A DNA stretch of 64,000 nt from Limnanthes douglasii subsp. nivea (Eukaryota > Streptophyta > Magnoliopsida > Brassicales > Limnanthaceae): the NCBI GenBank assembly GCA_036936605.1, contig JAUPFV010000002.1, forward strand, positions 339,204,654 to 339,268,653, given 5' to 3'. Positions 11,318 through 22,212 of the stretch are shown here, one piece after another (the first letter of the stretch is position 1; each line of letters opens with the position of its first letter). Under the pieces are notes generated by a model. It worked only from the letters and a program-made list of their open reading frames with translations, searched no databases and was not told the DNA's origin. The position numbers and the translations under genes were made by a program.

Positions 11318-13610
11318 ATGGGAAATGATAAACATTTAAGAGGATCCTCTTCAAAAATAAAAAAGACACCATAAAGAAAATAAACATAAGCATTCCAAAC
11401 GCTCTAAAGGATCCCCTTCGAAGATTCCTTCTACACCGTATACTACTCCACAAGGAACTCCAAGGCTAAGTCCAGAAATATCCCCACGGAAACTGACAAG
11501 AGTTGATGTTGCTCGGATGACAAAGCAACCACTTGAATCAACTCCAGAAATTAACTTTCCGAGGGTCAAGGAAAAATAAAAAACAAATCCCGATGGAAAA
11601 GAATCTCACCTTTTCGAGGAGAATCCAGCTGCTACCATTTCTCAAACTATTGAGGAGAAAACCACTACATGTCTTCTTGCAGAAACATCCAAATCTGTTG
11701 CTCCTCAAACTGTTGAAGAAAAGACTATTGTACGTCTCCTTGAGAGTACATTCTGTTGGTTCTTTGGCCGGAGACAATAATTTTTCCCCAAAGAAATATA
11801 ATCAATCAAAGGAAGATATTCCGCTGCCCCCAAAGATCAGTGCTTTAGTAAGGAATAACCTCAAAGCTATTGATAATAAAAGTTTGTTGGCTTTACACAA
11901 AATATAGTACAAATGTTACGAACCATTAGAGGAGGAAATGCTAAGACTTCGATGGGGAATCCCTTCTTCAATTTCCATCCGCTTCCTTACCGTCAGAGAA
12001 ACTCCACTATCAGTTAATGTTAACAAACTGATTGTGTATACTGAAATAATGAATTAGGGTTTACGTTATCCGCTGGGTCCTTTTTTTTATAGTATTTTTT
12101 AAAGATCAATCTGTGTCCTACTCAGACCGGACCTAGCATGTGGTTTAATCTGATGGCCTGTATCATGGCTTCTAGAATTTCGGGGGTTATTTTTTTCCTT
12201 AGAGGAATTGATTAGCTTCTCTGGTTTGGCGAAGAATCCTTACTCCCCGTTCTATTCTTTTACCTTCGGACGTGATCAAAATGAAGTTAAGAATTTACTT
12301 GAAGGGGATAAAAAATAGAAATAACGCTTCCTTTTTTTCTCAAGGCTTTGGGAAATATGAGTCGAAGCTACTACTGACAATCCTCACAAGCTTTCACTTG
12401 TGTGGACCAATAAAGGTGTGACTTTCCTTGCATTGTGCTTCAAAATTTTATTATTTTATTATACTTATTCTTATATTTCTTACATATAAATATCAGTGGG
12501 CGGCATATCCAAACATTATGCCGATTTCATCCCACATGCAAATGATGTTTTCTCCAAATTGAACTTGTGGGCCAAGACTGCCTGGCTCAACAAATTTTGA
12601 CTTTGTTTTACCATAAAAAATCTTACCAAAAGCAGACTGTGGAGGTTTAACCCCTCGGAAAGGCTGTCACTAGAAGAAATCATGGTCCCTCATTCATAAC
12701 AAGACGTGCTAGATCGATTAGGATCGAAAGATGTGATTCTTTTTATTCCTACAAAAGATAGAGCTAAAAGTCACTTGCTTGAAGAATTGGATATCCCTTC
12801 GGAAATGGAAGAGGCCTCTGATAAAATATAAAAAGAAACAAATACAGTTAAAGGCTCGAAAAAAAAACTTCATACTCAGACTTCTCCTAACAAGAAGTGT
12901 GAAAGGAAATTGAAAACTATATCTAAAGATGTTCCAGAAGCTTCTGGTGATATTGGCTCCTCGGAAACCAAGAAGAGTGATCAAACCAATGCTACCTGAA
13001 AAAACGATCATTGGGTCTGAAAACGTTCAACTTCCACTGGCTGACATAAACATTTAAGAGCCTCAAGAAAATATCCAACCAGCTGACTCCACATCGTTGA
13101 ATACTTTCTAAATGGTTCTTCATGCAGCTACTTTGAAATTCCAATAGAAGATGATTTCTCTCTTTGTCTTTGAAACTTCTCCATTCTTCTGTCTCCATTG
13201 AGAAAAAAATGCAATATCTTAAGGGTCGGAAAAGTTTTTACAAATCCCAACTCTCAGAGGCCAAATTAGAATTCGAAGAGCTCCAACAACAATATACAAC
13301 TATTGCACAAAAGCTGATGCGATCTTCAAAAAACTTGTTGCATCTGAACATTATGTCCTACTCCTCGAAAAATGTTGTCAAGAAGAAAGGGACCTTTACG
13401 CAGAGAAAAATGTCACTAAATACAGGCTCATTTAAGCTTACAAGGAATCAAATGGCTTAGCCACAAATGGTTTGAACAAGGGATCTTAACTTGGAAAGTT
13501 TCTGGGGACATGTCCCTGCCTAATTTTTTTCTCCTGTGATATCGCTGAGTGAAAGTGAAAGCAAAGAATCAAAATCCGATTACAGTGATTCTTTTAAGTC
13601 TTCAGGTAAA
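11318..13610 (+). pseudogene. Large antisense ORF of the Tat element (aORF), frameshifted
   Basis: Opposite to gag-pol, reading resumes again and again in one of the three plus frames. It starts MGNDKHLRGSSSK at 11318. A long Ser/Pro/Lys-rich N-terminus follows (PSTPYTTPQGTPRLSPEISP). A folded part spans about 11800-12700, with PLPPKISALVRNNLKA, YPLGPFFYSIF, CVLLRPDLACGL and FSLEELISFSGLAKNPYSPF. A charged, probably coiled-coil part follows to about 13460. The end is acidic and Ser-rich (SLSESESKESKSDYSDS). Antisense ORFs at this position are known in Grande/Retand-type Tat elements, with unknown function. Several frameshifts and stops show this copy is dead. I cannot name the domain with certainty. 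Confidence 0.7.
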
Positions 13611-13624
13611 AAAGTCATAAAATT

Positions 13625-13788
13625 CCTCTTAGAATTCAAGGTATTTTTTGTGAAAGTCCTTTTAAATTTTGAGGCATTGTTTGTGAGAGTCCTTTTAAAT
13701 TTTGAGGCATTTTTTGTAAAAATCCTGTTGAACTTTGAGGCATTTTTTTTGTAAAAGTCCTCTTAATTTGAGAGGCATGTTTTGTACT
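13625..13788. repeat. 33-bp tandem repeat, about five copies
   Basis: Units start near 13625, 13658, 13691, 13724 and 13759, each like ccttttaaattttgaggc followed by a T-rich end and gtgaaagt. They lie just past the antisense ORF, in the tandem-repeat-prone zone of Tat elements. Confidence 0.85.
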
Positions 13789-13851
13789 AGCTTTCCTATT
13801 TTATGAAGTATTATCCTTTGATTATATTTTCAGAATGCTTCGAATAATTTA

Positions 13852-14125
13852 GACCAACTTTTGTTGGAAAACCTATATGTCCAAAATTTTAATAGTTGAA
13901 GTCCAACTTTTGTTGGAAGACCCTTTAGGTCAAAATTTAATAGTTGTAGACCAACTTTCGTTAGAAGACCTTCTAGCCCAAAATTGAATAGTTGTAGACC
14001 AACTTTCGTTGAAGGACCCTTTAGGTCAAAATTTAATAGTTGTACACCAACTTTCGTTGGAAGACCTTCTAGGCCCAAAATTTAATAGTTGTAGACCAAA
14101 TTTCTTTGGAAGACCCTTAGGTCCA
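13852..14125. repeat. About 49-bp tandem repeat, six copies, each with a small hairpin
   Basis: Units begin near 13852, 13901, 13949, 13998, 14045 and 14094. Each carries ccaactttcgttgg or a close variant, a 5-bp inverted repeat around a 4-base loop, then a variable part and aaaatttaatagttgta. The array lies between pol and the antisense ORF. Confidence 0.9.
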
Positions 14126-14461
14126 ACACTATAATTTTAAAGGAAAAAACTTGTATATATAAATCGACTAATAAAACACCTTATTAAAACCTTATTGTGC
14201 CTACCAGGTAGGAAAAAGTGTGCCACCGAACTTTTACAAAAAGTAAAATTTATTTATAACATTCATTCTAAATACAATTTAAGATGTTATATATTCCAAG
14301 GATGCTTGAGCTTTCTTCCTTCTCTATCCTTTATCCCATACGGTTATGACTTTATTTTTTTGTTATCTCATATGGGACTTCCCAATTAGGTCCCTTTGTT
14401 TTACTTTGGAGGCGTATCTGTTTCTCATCATGGTTTGGTAATGTAACGATTTAATTTGCGC

Positions 14462-15352
14462 TCACCTTCTTTTGTCTTTAACCAAATCTAGCTCCATTTT
14501 TGTGCTTATATCATTAAGCTCATCGGAATATGTTATGACACGATGTGAAGGAAAAACGAATTCTGATGGTACTACAACATCCATCTCATATACTAATGCA
14601 AACGGGGTTTCTGACGTTGCTGTTCGAGGAGTTGTACGGTATGCCAAAAGAACTTATTGTAATAATCATGCCACTTTCCTGCCTTTCCTTCCAAATTTTT
14701 CTTCAAACCATCAAGAATTGATCGATTAGTAACTTATACTTACCCATTGGCTAATGGGTGAAAAAGAGTTGAGAAACACTACTCTATTCCTCAAGACTTG
14801 AATTTTTTCTTCAAATCTTTGTTATCGAATTGAGGCTCATTATCTGTAGTGATTTTCATTGGAACTCTAAAACGGCAACACATATTCGAAGTAATAAATC
14901 TAATTACATTTTTTACCTTTGTTTCTGCTAATATCTCTACCTCCACCCATTTAGAGAAGCAATCTACTGCCATGATTATTGTCTGTCACCCCCGTAAGCC
15001 ATTGGAAGATGACCCACTAGATCAATACCCCATTTGTCAAACGATAATGCCCTCTGAAATAATTTCGAGAGGAAATCCTAGCTTGTGAATTATATTAGAA
15101 AATATTTGACAAGTATCACATTTTAACCAATTTTTTTTGCATCAAAAGAAAAGACTCTTCTCCATCATGCAACTCTGATAATATAATATGCGATTCAATT
15201 CTGTTCAAATATCGGAGTAAAGGTCTACTAAATTTTTTCTTATACAAAAGACCTCCAAGGATCCTATACACATGAGATTTGAACCGTATTATTTTAGATA
15301 ATGATTTGTCAATTAGTAACTCATCATTCTCTTGATAATGTCTTGCCTCCAA
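14462..15352 (-). pseudogene. Tat integrase, degenerate
   Basis: Read from 15352 downwards. First comes a zinc-finger-region remnant (IILSELHDGEESFLLMQKK), where the first histidine pair is blurred. The catalytic core follows (AVDCFSKWVEVEILAETKVK, then VPMKITTDNEPQFDNKDLKK). Last is the conserved AYRTTPRTATSETPFALVYE segment typical of Tat/Athila integrases. D of VDCFSKW and D of TTDNEPQF fit two of the three D,D-35-E residues. The frame is broken several times between these blocks. It would have inserted new copies into the genome. Confidence 0.85.
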
Positions 15353-15559
15353 TCGTCATTCTCACAAATGGATACGGGAACATCTTCATCAATAATTCAA
15401 ATTATTTGCTCCAAATTTCTAACATCGATGGATTCTCTAACGTAATGATCCACAAATATTTCTCTGAATACGAAACAGTGGCCAAAGAATTTGTCACAGA
15501 TTTTCTTCTCTACGAACATGCTCATAGATTATTTTTTGAAGCCCAAAGATAGGTCTTTT

Positions 15560-16100
15560 AACGCTTTCAAATACTTTACTATATGATTATTTCAAGCCTC
15601 AGATTGTCCAAATGCATGATTAACAATGAGTTGTGAATCAATGACTAGCTTAACTTTTTTAGCCCCACAGATTTTTGCAAGCCTTAACCCTGCTAGAGAT
15701 GCTTTATATTCGGCTTTATTATTTGTTGTTTAGAATCCAAATCGAATGGCCTGATACATTTCTATACCTTCTGGAGAAACCAACTGTATCCTAGCCCCAC
15801 TTCGTGATGTACTTGAACCCCACATCTGTTCGAATTATCCACTTAGCCTCGAAATCGTCTTTATCAGTATCCAAATCCGACTGCTCAGAATGAAACTCCA
15901 CTAAGAAATTTGCTAAGACTTGAGCTTTAATCGCATTTCTAGGTTCAAACTCAATATCAAAATCTCTTAATTCAACTGACCATTTACACATTCTCCCCGA
16001 GATATCAGGTCTTTTAAGCATATTTTTAATAGAAAAGACGTTCGTACCATAATAGAATAAGCTTGAAAATATGGCCTCATTTTTAAGCAACAATTACTAA
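15560..16100 (-). pseudogene. Tat RNase H region, degenerate
   Basis: The clearest part, 16093-15791, reads MLKRPDISGRMCKWSVELRD, followed by a DIEFEPRNAIKAQVLANFLVE block and an acidic linker. These are the connection region and start of RNase H in Tat-type pol: LKKPDVSGRM-W and the AQALADFI motif. The downstream RNase H half is scattered over other frames to about 15560, with KSVGLKKL and HNSLLIMH traces. The domain would remove RNA from the RNA-DNA hybrid during reverse transcription. Confidence 0.75.
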
Positions 16101-17340
16101 TGCAAGAGCCAATTATTTCCAACTTCATTTATCGTTTTTATGCATCCAATAAACTTTTGCTGATGTTACTGGTTTTGGAACATCATCCTCGGACTAGCAC
16201 AACATTTACAGCACATTCTGAGACAACTATATAAACAAACAATCTTTCCCCTGGAAAAGGTTTAGTAAGGATTTATGGTGAAGAAATATATTCTTTAATC
16301 CGATGGAAAGCCTTCAAACATTCTTTTGTCCAGTTGAAATAATTTGCATGCCTTAATACTTGGAAAAATGGGCGCATTTATCCGAAGAGCAAGATATAAA
16401 TCTGTTAATGCTGTCAACCTTCCCGTTAATATTTGAACTTTCTTAATATTCCGGAGGGTGTCATTGATGTAAGGGATTTTAACTGTACCAGGTCAGCTTT
16501 GATCCTTTTCTCATTTATTATATATCCAAGAAACTTTCCTGATCGGACCCCAAATGTGCACTTTTCGGGGACTAATTTCAATTTTACCTTTTTCAAGTTA
16601 AAAAAGTTTCCTCAAAATCACAAAAATGATCCTCATCCTTCGAAATTTCAACCAGCATATCGTCAAAATAGACTTCAATGTTTCGCCTAATTTTTTATTC
16701 AAAGGTTTTCTTCACTAGACGTTGATAAGTTTCCCCTACATTTTTCAATCCAAACAACATTACTTTATAACAATGCAAACCCCTTCCAATGATAAACGAA
16801 GTGTTTTTTGCATTCCTTGGATCCATCTTGATCTAATTATACCATGCATAAGCATACATAAAAGAAAGCAACCGATTTCCTGATGTTGAGTCTACTGGCT
16901 GATCAATCCGCGGGATAAGAAAATGATCTTTTGGACAAGCCCTATTTAAATCTGTGAAATCTACATGCATTCGTCATTTTCCGTTCTTTTTTTTTACCAA
17001 AACCGGGTTCGCTGTCCACAAAGGATATTGAGATTTTTGAATATACCCAAATCTGGTCAAACGCTCTAACTCTGTCACTATCGCCTCAGATTTCTCATGG
17101 AAGAAAGGTCTTATTTTCTGAATTATTGGTCTTATATTGTTCTTAACTAAAAGTTTATGGCAAATAATTTCCGAGGTAACACCACTTACATCTTCAGAAC
17201 ACCAAGAGAACATGTCCAATTTCGACGACAAAAATTCAATCAACCTTTGCCTTAAATCTTGAGATAACTTTGTTCCAATCTTTAACACTTTTCCACCTGG
17301 GTACACATGATCCTCATAATTTTCATTATGAACCAAGAAA
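16101..17340 (-). pseudogene. Tat reverse transcriptase, degenerate
   Basis: Starts near 17336. The fingers entry is EIICHKLLVKNNIRPIIQKI...GYIQKSQYPLWTANPVLVKKK, close to the standard Tat sequence. It continues in another frame with HVDFTDLNRACPKDHFLIPR, and then a palm motif VYFDDMLVE near 16660-16690. The F-D-D form is a normal variant of YxDD in this lineage. Several frameshifts and stops follow, so no active enzyme can be made. It lies between the protease and RNase H as expected. Confidence 0.88.
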
Positions 17341-17389
17341 CTGGGGGACTCCCTTGGATCATAAAAAGGGTTGGTTCTGAGGAAGTCCT

Positions 17390-17830
17390 CACTAGCTGCT
17401 ATGCTTTCTCTGATTCATTCCCTCGAATTTTCTTAGAAGATAAAACGATCCGGTAGCATTCTTTAGCCATTTTTTGGTTGCTTCTAATTGTCCCAATATT
17501 ATTCCCCACAACATACTTTATGCAGTGATGTATAGTAGAGATAACAACATGCATCTTTGATAACCATGACCTCCCAAAAATAGCGTTGTAAGATGTAGGA
17601 GCATTTACGACAATAAACAATTTTCAACTTCTTTTCTGAAAGGTCCCCGACCTAATTCAACCACACTTTCAAATTCTCCAACCACTTCAGCAGTCACCCT
17701 CGTATATCCCACAATAGTTCTATCAGATCTTCGGATAACAGGAGGATCGATAATTTTCTTATAAGTGCTCATAAAAAAATATTGGCAGAACTCCCTGTGT
17801 TGATTAGAACTCTTTACACATGATCACCAG
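17390..17830 (-). pseudogene. Tat aspartic protease, degenerate
   Basis: The motif near 17782-17807 reads LINTGSSANIFFMSTYKK, the place of the catalytic D-T/S-G-S-S. Here the aspartate codon is an asparagine codon (aac). Downstream, 17620-17399 gives FIVVNAPTSYNAIFGRSWL, the conserved YNAILGRPWL block of Tat proteases. Given the Asn and the frameshifts, the enzyme is predicted dead. It would have matured the gag-pol polyprotein. Confidence 0.8.
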
Positions 17831-18239
17831 GTATCCATATTGCAATTAATACTGCATCTTCATGTGGGCTTACCATATTTAACATATTATCCTCCTTGAA
17901 ATAAATTATTGAGGAGGGAGCTTGATGCTGATGTGCCGAGGAACCAACTTCTAATTGAGTAGTTAAACAAATTATATGCCTTTTCCGGGAACTGTTCGAA
18001 TATCCTGCAATAGTATCACCCCCCTAAAATTGCCAAAGATTCAAAATATACACATAAATCACTATTATTTTTTATGGGGACTATTTTTTTCCACCATGCT
18101 AATATCGTTTCTCCCTTCTTTTGGATCTAAGTACTCTGTCGCAATATCAAAAGAATCGATCTCCTCAGAAATAACCAACGCAGTTTCTTCTTATTTTGAT
18201 TTTTCTTTGACTGTCAGATTTTTGTGGGAGTGCTTCTTT

Positions 18240-19709
18240 ACAAAATTTGTCAAATTTCTATTCTCAATTAATGCTTGTATTTCTTTCTCTAGTGCAATAC
18301 ACTCTTTTGTGTCACCAACATCTTCGTGATACTTGCAAAAATTACCGTTTCTATTTTACCTCGGAGTTGAATAGGGAAAGGCTTATGAAACTGTACATGA
18401 CCACGAGTTTTGTCAAATATAGTAGCTACACACTCAGTCAGATTATGATCCAGCTGATCACTAGATCCTATTTCCGATGCCTGAGTTTCTACTACCAATA
18501 TTCTTTTTTCAACTTGATCAAGAATAGCCCCAAATGTTATCGCTTAACTTTCTGGCACAATGTCTTTCAACATTCCGGAGAGAAGACCCATTCGATCTGC
18601 TGCTAAAGCCACTGAATATTTACGATATTCAATATTCGTTTTTGCCTTAACAAAGCGATTGGTATAATTTTTTATACTTTCCGTAACCTTTTGTTTGCAG
18701 TAAATTATGGTATCTCCATTAGCTCAATTTTTTTTTACTCCCCACGAAATACTGCAGGAAAATATTCCAGAACATGTCAAAGTTTTTTATATAACCTTGC
18801 AAAAGTCGATTATACCACTTTGAAGCAACACCATTAAAAGTTTGAGAGAATGTACTGCACAACAACTTGTCATCATCATCAAAATTAATCATGAAATTTT
18901 TAAATTGCTCAATATGAATGTTAGGATCTTGTGTCCCGTCTATTGTTTCCAACTTAGAAATGTCAAAATATTTTGGAAGATTGCTAGAAAGTATCTCTGC
19001 AGACCAAAGATAAGACCTCTATTATGGTCTGCTCTGTAAACATTAGCTCTTGGACCCTCGTGAGCCATCGCATTGAGGCCTTCATGGAAAGGAGCTGTCT
19101 ATTGATTACTTACACGATACTCGAAATTTTAACTTCCTGATTGATTTTGAACATGCACGAAATTATATTTCTTCACATAGTCCTCAGAAGCCTGATCTTT
19201 CCCTTTCAAATCTTTAGTGCGATGACAAGATCATTCCTCTTTTCTATATATCTTCGAATATTTGATGTCTTTCTTCTTGCGATAATCTCTTTCTGGAGAA
19301 GATTCACTGGATCCATAGAGTGAATAATCACTTGAGTCAGACGATTCATACATGTATCCTAGTTTTAATTTTTCCTCGGAAAATAACGATAATGCCTCCG
19401 GTATATGTCATTCTTACTATTTCGATGATGGTAATATGATTCATCTTTCTCAGTTTTATTTTCTCTTCAAACTTCAGACCGAATTTTCTTAAAAGCAATC
19501 GTTACGTCTCTTTCATAATTCAGCTTTTCGATTTCTTCTAACAACTCGTTTCTCCGAGTGACCAACATAAACTCTTTCAAAATTTCACCAGCGTCTTGAT
19601 CATCATGTTGTTGATCAATTTCCATAAAATTGTCAACATGGTTTTTTTCAAACTCTTTTCCAATTAACAAATCATTATTCATGCCTAAATCTCCTCGAAT
19701 TTCCATCAC
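18240..19709 (-). pseudogene. Tat gag, degenerate
   Basis: An acidic N-terminal part (19709-19467: MMEIRGDLGMNNDLLIGKEF) is followed by an Arg/Ser-rich, frame-broken linker. The capsid-like core (18952-18719) reads TQDPNIHIEQFKNFMINFDD...ASKWYNRLL, the retrotransposon gag fold recognised by the F-x-xxM...W-N spacing. Near 18320 a knuckle-like CKYHEDVGDTKEC reading precedes the protease. The same core recurs in the 60-62.8 kb element (HIEQFKNF, KWYNRF), so the two elements are relatives. Gag would form the particle around the RNA. Confidence 0.82.
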
Positions 19710-19760
19710 TTTTCTTTCAAATTTTCAACAAGGTTTTGGCAGTAGATTCCGGATACCAAA

Positions 19761-19783
19761 TAGTTTCCCACAGGCGGCGCCAA
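19761..19783 (-). other. Primer-binding site of the Tat element
   Basis: The minus strand directly after the 5' LTR reads ttggcgccgcctgtgggaa, the classical Tat-group primer site. Confidence 0.85.
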
Positions 19784-20191
19784 TGATAGTTCTAGAAATC
19801 TTTGGAGTTTTTAGATAAAACAATGCTTAGAGGGCGAAAATCGTTATTCAAATTACTAAGTAAATATTTTAAAGAGAGAAAGCTATATTTTTAGAGAGAG
19901 AAAGCTATATTTTTAGAGAGAGAAAGCTATATTTTTAGAGAGATAAAGTAAGAGTAATAATTGTGTAATCATTAATCAATCACCATTTTCCAAGAAAAGG
20001 ATGGTGCTTTTATTGGTAAAAATAGTGGGTCCCACAAGTTTAAAAATTCCTTAGTTTTGGTCATATCCTCAAGTCCATTGTTTGCTATAAGTTGGTCTTT
20101 TCCCATTACATAATTATCAATTTCTCCCAATAAACTTTCTTTATTAACAAAACATCCTTAACTTTTTGAGATCTTTATTCTTCCCTTATCA
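19784..20191 (-). repeat. 5' LTR of the Tat element
   Basis: 408 bp. The coding strand starts TGATAAGGGAAG and the far end is CTATCA. About three copies of an agagagaaagctatattttt unit lie at 19871-19943; the other LTR has roughly one, which accounts for the 41-bp length difference. ATACT follows at 20192-20196. Confidence 0.88.
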
Positions 20192-20437
20192 ATACTAAAC
20201 TCATTCCTAGTTCATAAAGTTCTAGTACAAAAAACTACTACTCTCAATAGGTAAATTATTCACAATGGTACCCATCGTAAGTTCAAATATTCTTAATATA
20301 AAATATTATCGACAAGCAAAACGCATAGCTTATGATAAAAAATCATACAAAGGTATAAACATAAACATTTCTCCCGACATATGCAAAAACGTTATTGATA
20401 CGTAGTATGTTATATAAGGCATAATATATAGATTATA

Positions 20438-20851
20438 TGTTGTGAATGAGTCGAATAATGCCTTGACAGGTTATTGTATTCGGCTAGTACAGTTTTGTGA
20501 CACTGATAGTGTCATTGTGTCTTGACAGTGTACTGTGTTCAGCCGTACAATGATGTGTTGTGACAGTATCATTGTTAGTCTTGTGGTATTAGACTATTAG
20601 GCCCATTATCTAGTAGGTTCTATTTATTCCCTATAAATAGAACCTACTATGACTACACGAAAATATAATCTGAAATCTGTAACCCTTTTCTATCATAATG
20701 AAACACTTTTCTCTGGCGGCGCGCATGGACGTAGACAATTGTCTAACCACGTTAAATCCTGTGTTATTTTCTTTTCTTTCAATTATCTCATGTTCTGTTT
20801 TATTTGTGTTTTGTGCTTAAGCCATTTGCGATAAATTACATAACGATTTGT

Positions 20852-20855
<4 letters not shown>
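20438..20855 (+). mobile_element. Probable solo LTR of a Ty1/copia element
   Basis: Starts TGTTGTGAATGAG and ends GATTTGTAACA, so it has TGTT/AACA terminal inverted repeats. It contains a TATA box (tataaatag, 20632-20640) and a downstream gacgtagacaattgtctaa / accacgttaaatcc stretch. I remember that stretch from the 3' part of many plant copia LTRs. Flanks ttata and atata match at four of five positions. No partner LTR or internal region is nearby. Confidence 0.65.
20611..20649. repeat. Perfect 17-bp inverted repeat around the LTR TATA box
   Basis: Arms tagtaggttctatttat and ataaatagaacctacta are exact reverse complements, separated by tccct. Confidence 0.95.
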
Positions 20856-20883
<28 letters not shown>

Positions 20884-21999
20884 CATAAAAATGTAAAAAA
20901 TAATTTCATATACAAAGATGAGACTTACACATTGTTTCATCTAACATTATATCTTTTTCGATTGACTCGTGAATGGTATATGAGGCTAAAAACCAATAAT
21001 ATCTCGATAATATTTGATCTATGTTGGTCGTGTTCGTTCTTGGATGAGGCTTTTGGCCGACGTATGTCTCGGGATTAAGCATACCCTTGTTCACCATTAT
21101 GTATCAAATTAATTCAAAAATGTATTGGGTAACTCAAATTTGTTGTAAAAAGCTATCTATAAAAAGAAAGACAACGTAAATAATATTGGCTCCACTTTTA
21201 TTAGCGAATATAAAACACCTAAAGATGTGCAACAAATATGCATGGGTCGTGGAGGTGACACCGGCTACATCAAGAGTAAGACTATCATTCATAAGGACCA
21301 TACAATATATATCTGAGCTATAATATGAAAACTACACTTTTGCTTGTGTTTGGTGAAATAAAATGATTCGTCAAAATCAAGTCATTAATTATCAACATAT
21401 TAGAGTCATACTTAAGGATCTTTTTATCATTTTCAAATACTATCGACTCTAAAATATCATCGGCCATCAAAAGACCTGTTATCAAATGCACGTCATATGA
21501 TGTGACAATCAACTAACCGAATGAGAAATGTAATGTATTTATCTCTAAGTGCTATTTTAATTCCTCCATGAAAGATATAAGTGTGACTCAAAAATTAAGG
21601 ACATCAAATAGATCACCACGTAATATCCACTATAACTTCTCTTGGAAAGTAAAATGCTCGTCTATGTGCTATTTTTCAAGGGTATTACAGAATGCGAAAC
21701 AACAAATATTTTGTCGCTTTAAAAAAACAAAATAGATTTCAACAATAAAAAATACAAGGAATACATCAAATTTATGTCCAAATGTCATATATTGCGATGC
21801 CAAACAAAATATTTACATATAATATAAACCAATTTATTCAAACTCAATTTCTATGAATCAATTAGATATAAAAAAACCAGTTAATCAAACTCAGTCCAAA
21901 CAAATTATATATAAAAACTAATTAACCAAACAAAGAATTCAATAAAGTTGGTTAACACTTTTTAGTTTAAAATATCATTTAAAGTGTATATTAAACCAT
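20856..21999. other. AT-rich sequence, nothing recognised
   Basis: Two minus-strand frames of about 64 codons (21318-21512 and 20906-21097) are open, but I recognise no family and they may be chance. Confidence 0.4.
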
Positions 22000-22039
22000 A
22001 TTTTTTTTGTCTTCGTTGCACCCGTTGTATAATTTGAAA

Positions 22040-22212
22040 GCAATATATAGTAGTATGATATTGTCCGCTTTGGCGCCCAAAGGCCCTCACGACCTTGCAT
22101 TTGGTCCACTACCAAAAGACCTCTTACTGTTGAGATATGTTCTTACTTATATACCGCTGATCCTTCCCATGTTTAACCGATGTGGGATGTGGGACTTTGG
22201 TCGCCGCCCTAA
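22040..22212 (+). repeat. Fragment of a common dispersed plant repeat
   Basis: The tattgtccgctttgg...ccctcacgacc...ccgatgtgggatgtgggac pattern is one I recall from highly repeated, LTR/TRIM-like plant sequences. It is clearly GC-richer than its surroundings and ends in a TA tract at 22211. No partner copy lies in this window. Confidence 0.45.

Larger units (their letters stand above)
10079..20191 (-). mobile_element. Full-length Tat-lineage Ty3/gypsy retrotransposon (minus strand)
   Basis: LTRs at 10079-10445 and 19784-20191 enclose a 9.3-kb interior and are flanked by identical ATACT duplications. Read on the minus strand, the order is LTR, primer site, gag (about 19.7-18.2 kb), protease, RT, RNase H, integrase (to about 14.46 kb), tandem repeats, an antisense ORF, purine tract and LTR. 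RT and integrase motifs, the TTGGCGCC primer site and an antisense ORF before the 3' LTR are all known of the plant Tat group (Tat, Grande and Retand type). Every coding domain has stops and frameshifts, so the copy is inactive. Confidence 0.92.

Noticed and set aside
13852..14125. CRISPR-like array of ~49-bp repeats
   Set aside because: Units are contiguous with no spacers, inside a plant retrotransposon.
14472..14729. Plus-strand 85-codon ORF
   Set aside because: Antisense of the conserved Tat integrase segment AYRTTPRTATSETPF, so a shadow.
18247..18606. Plus-strand 119-codon ORF
   Set aside because: Antisense shadow of Tat gag.
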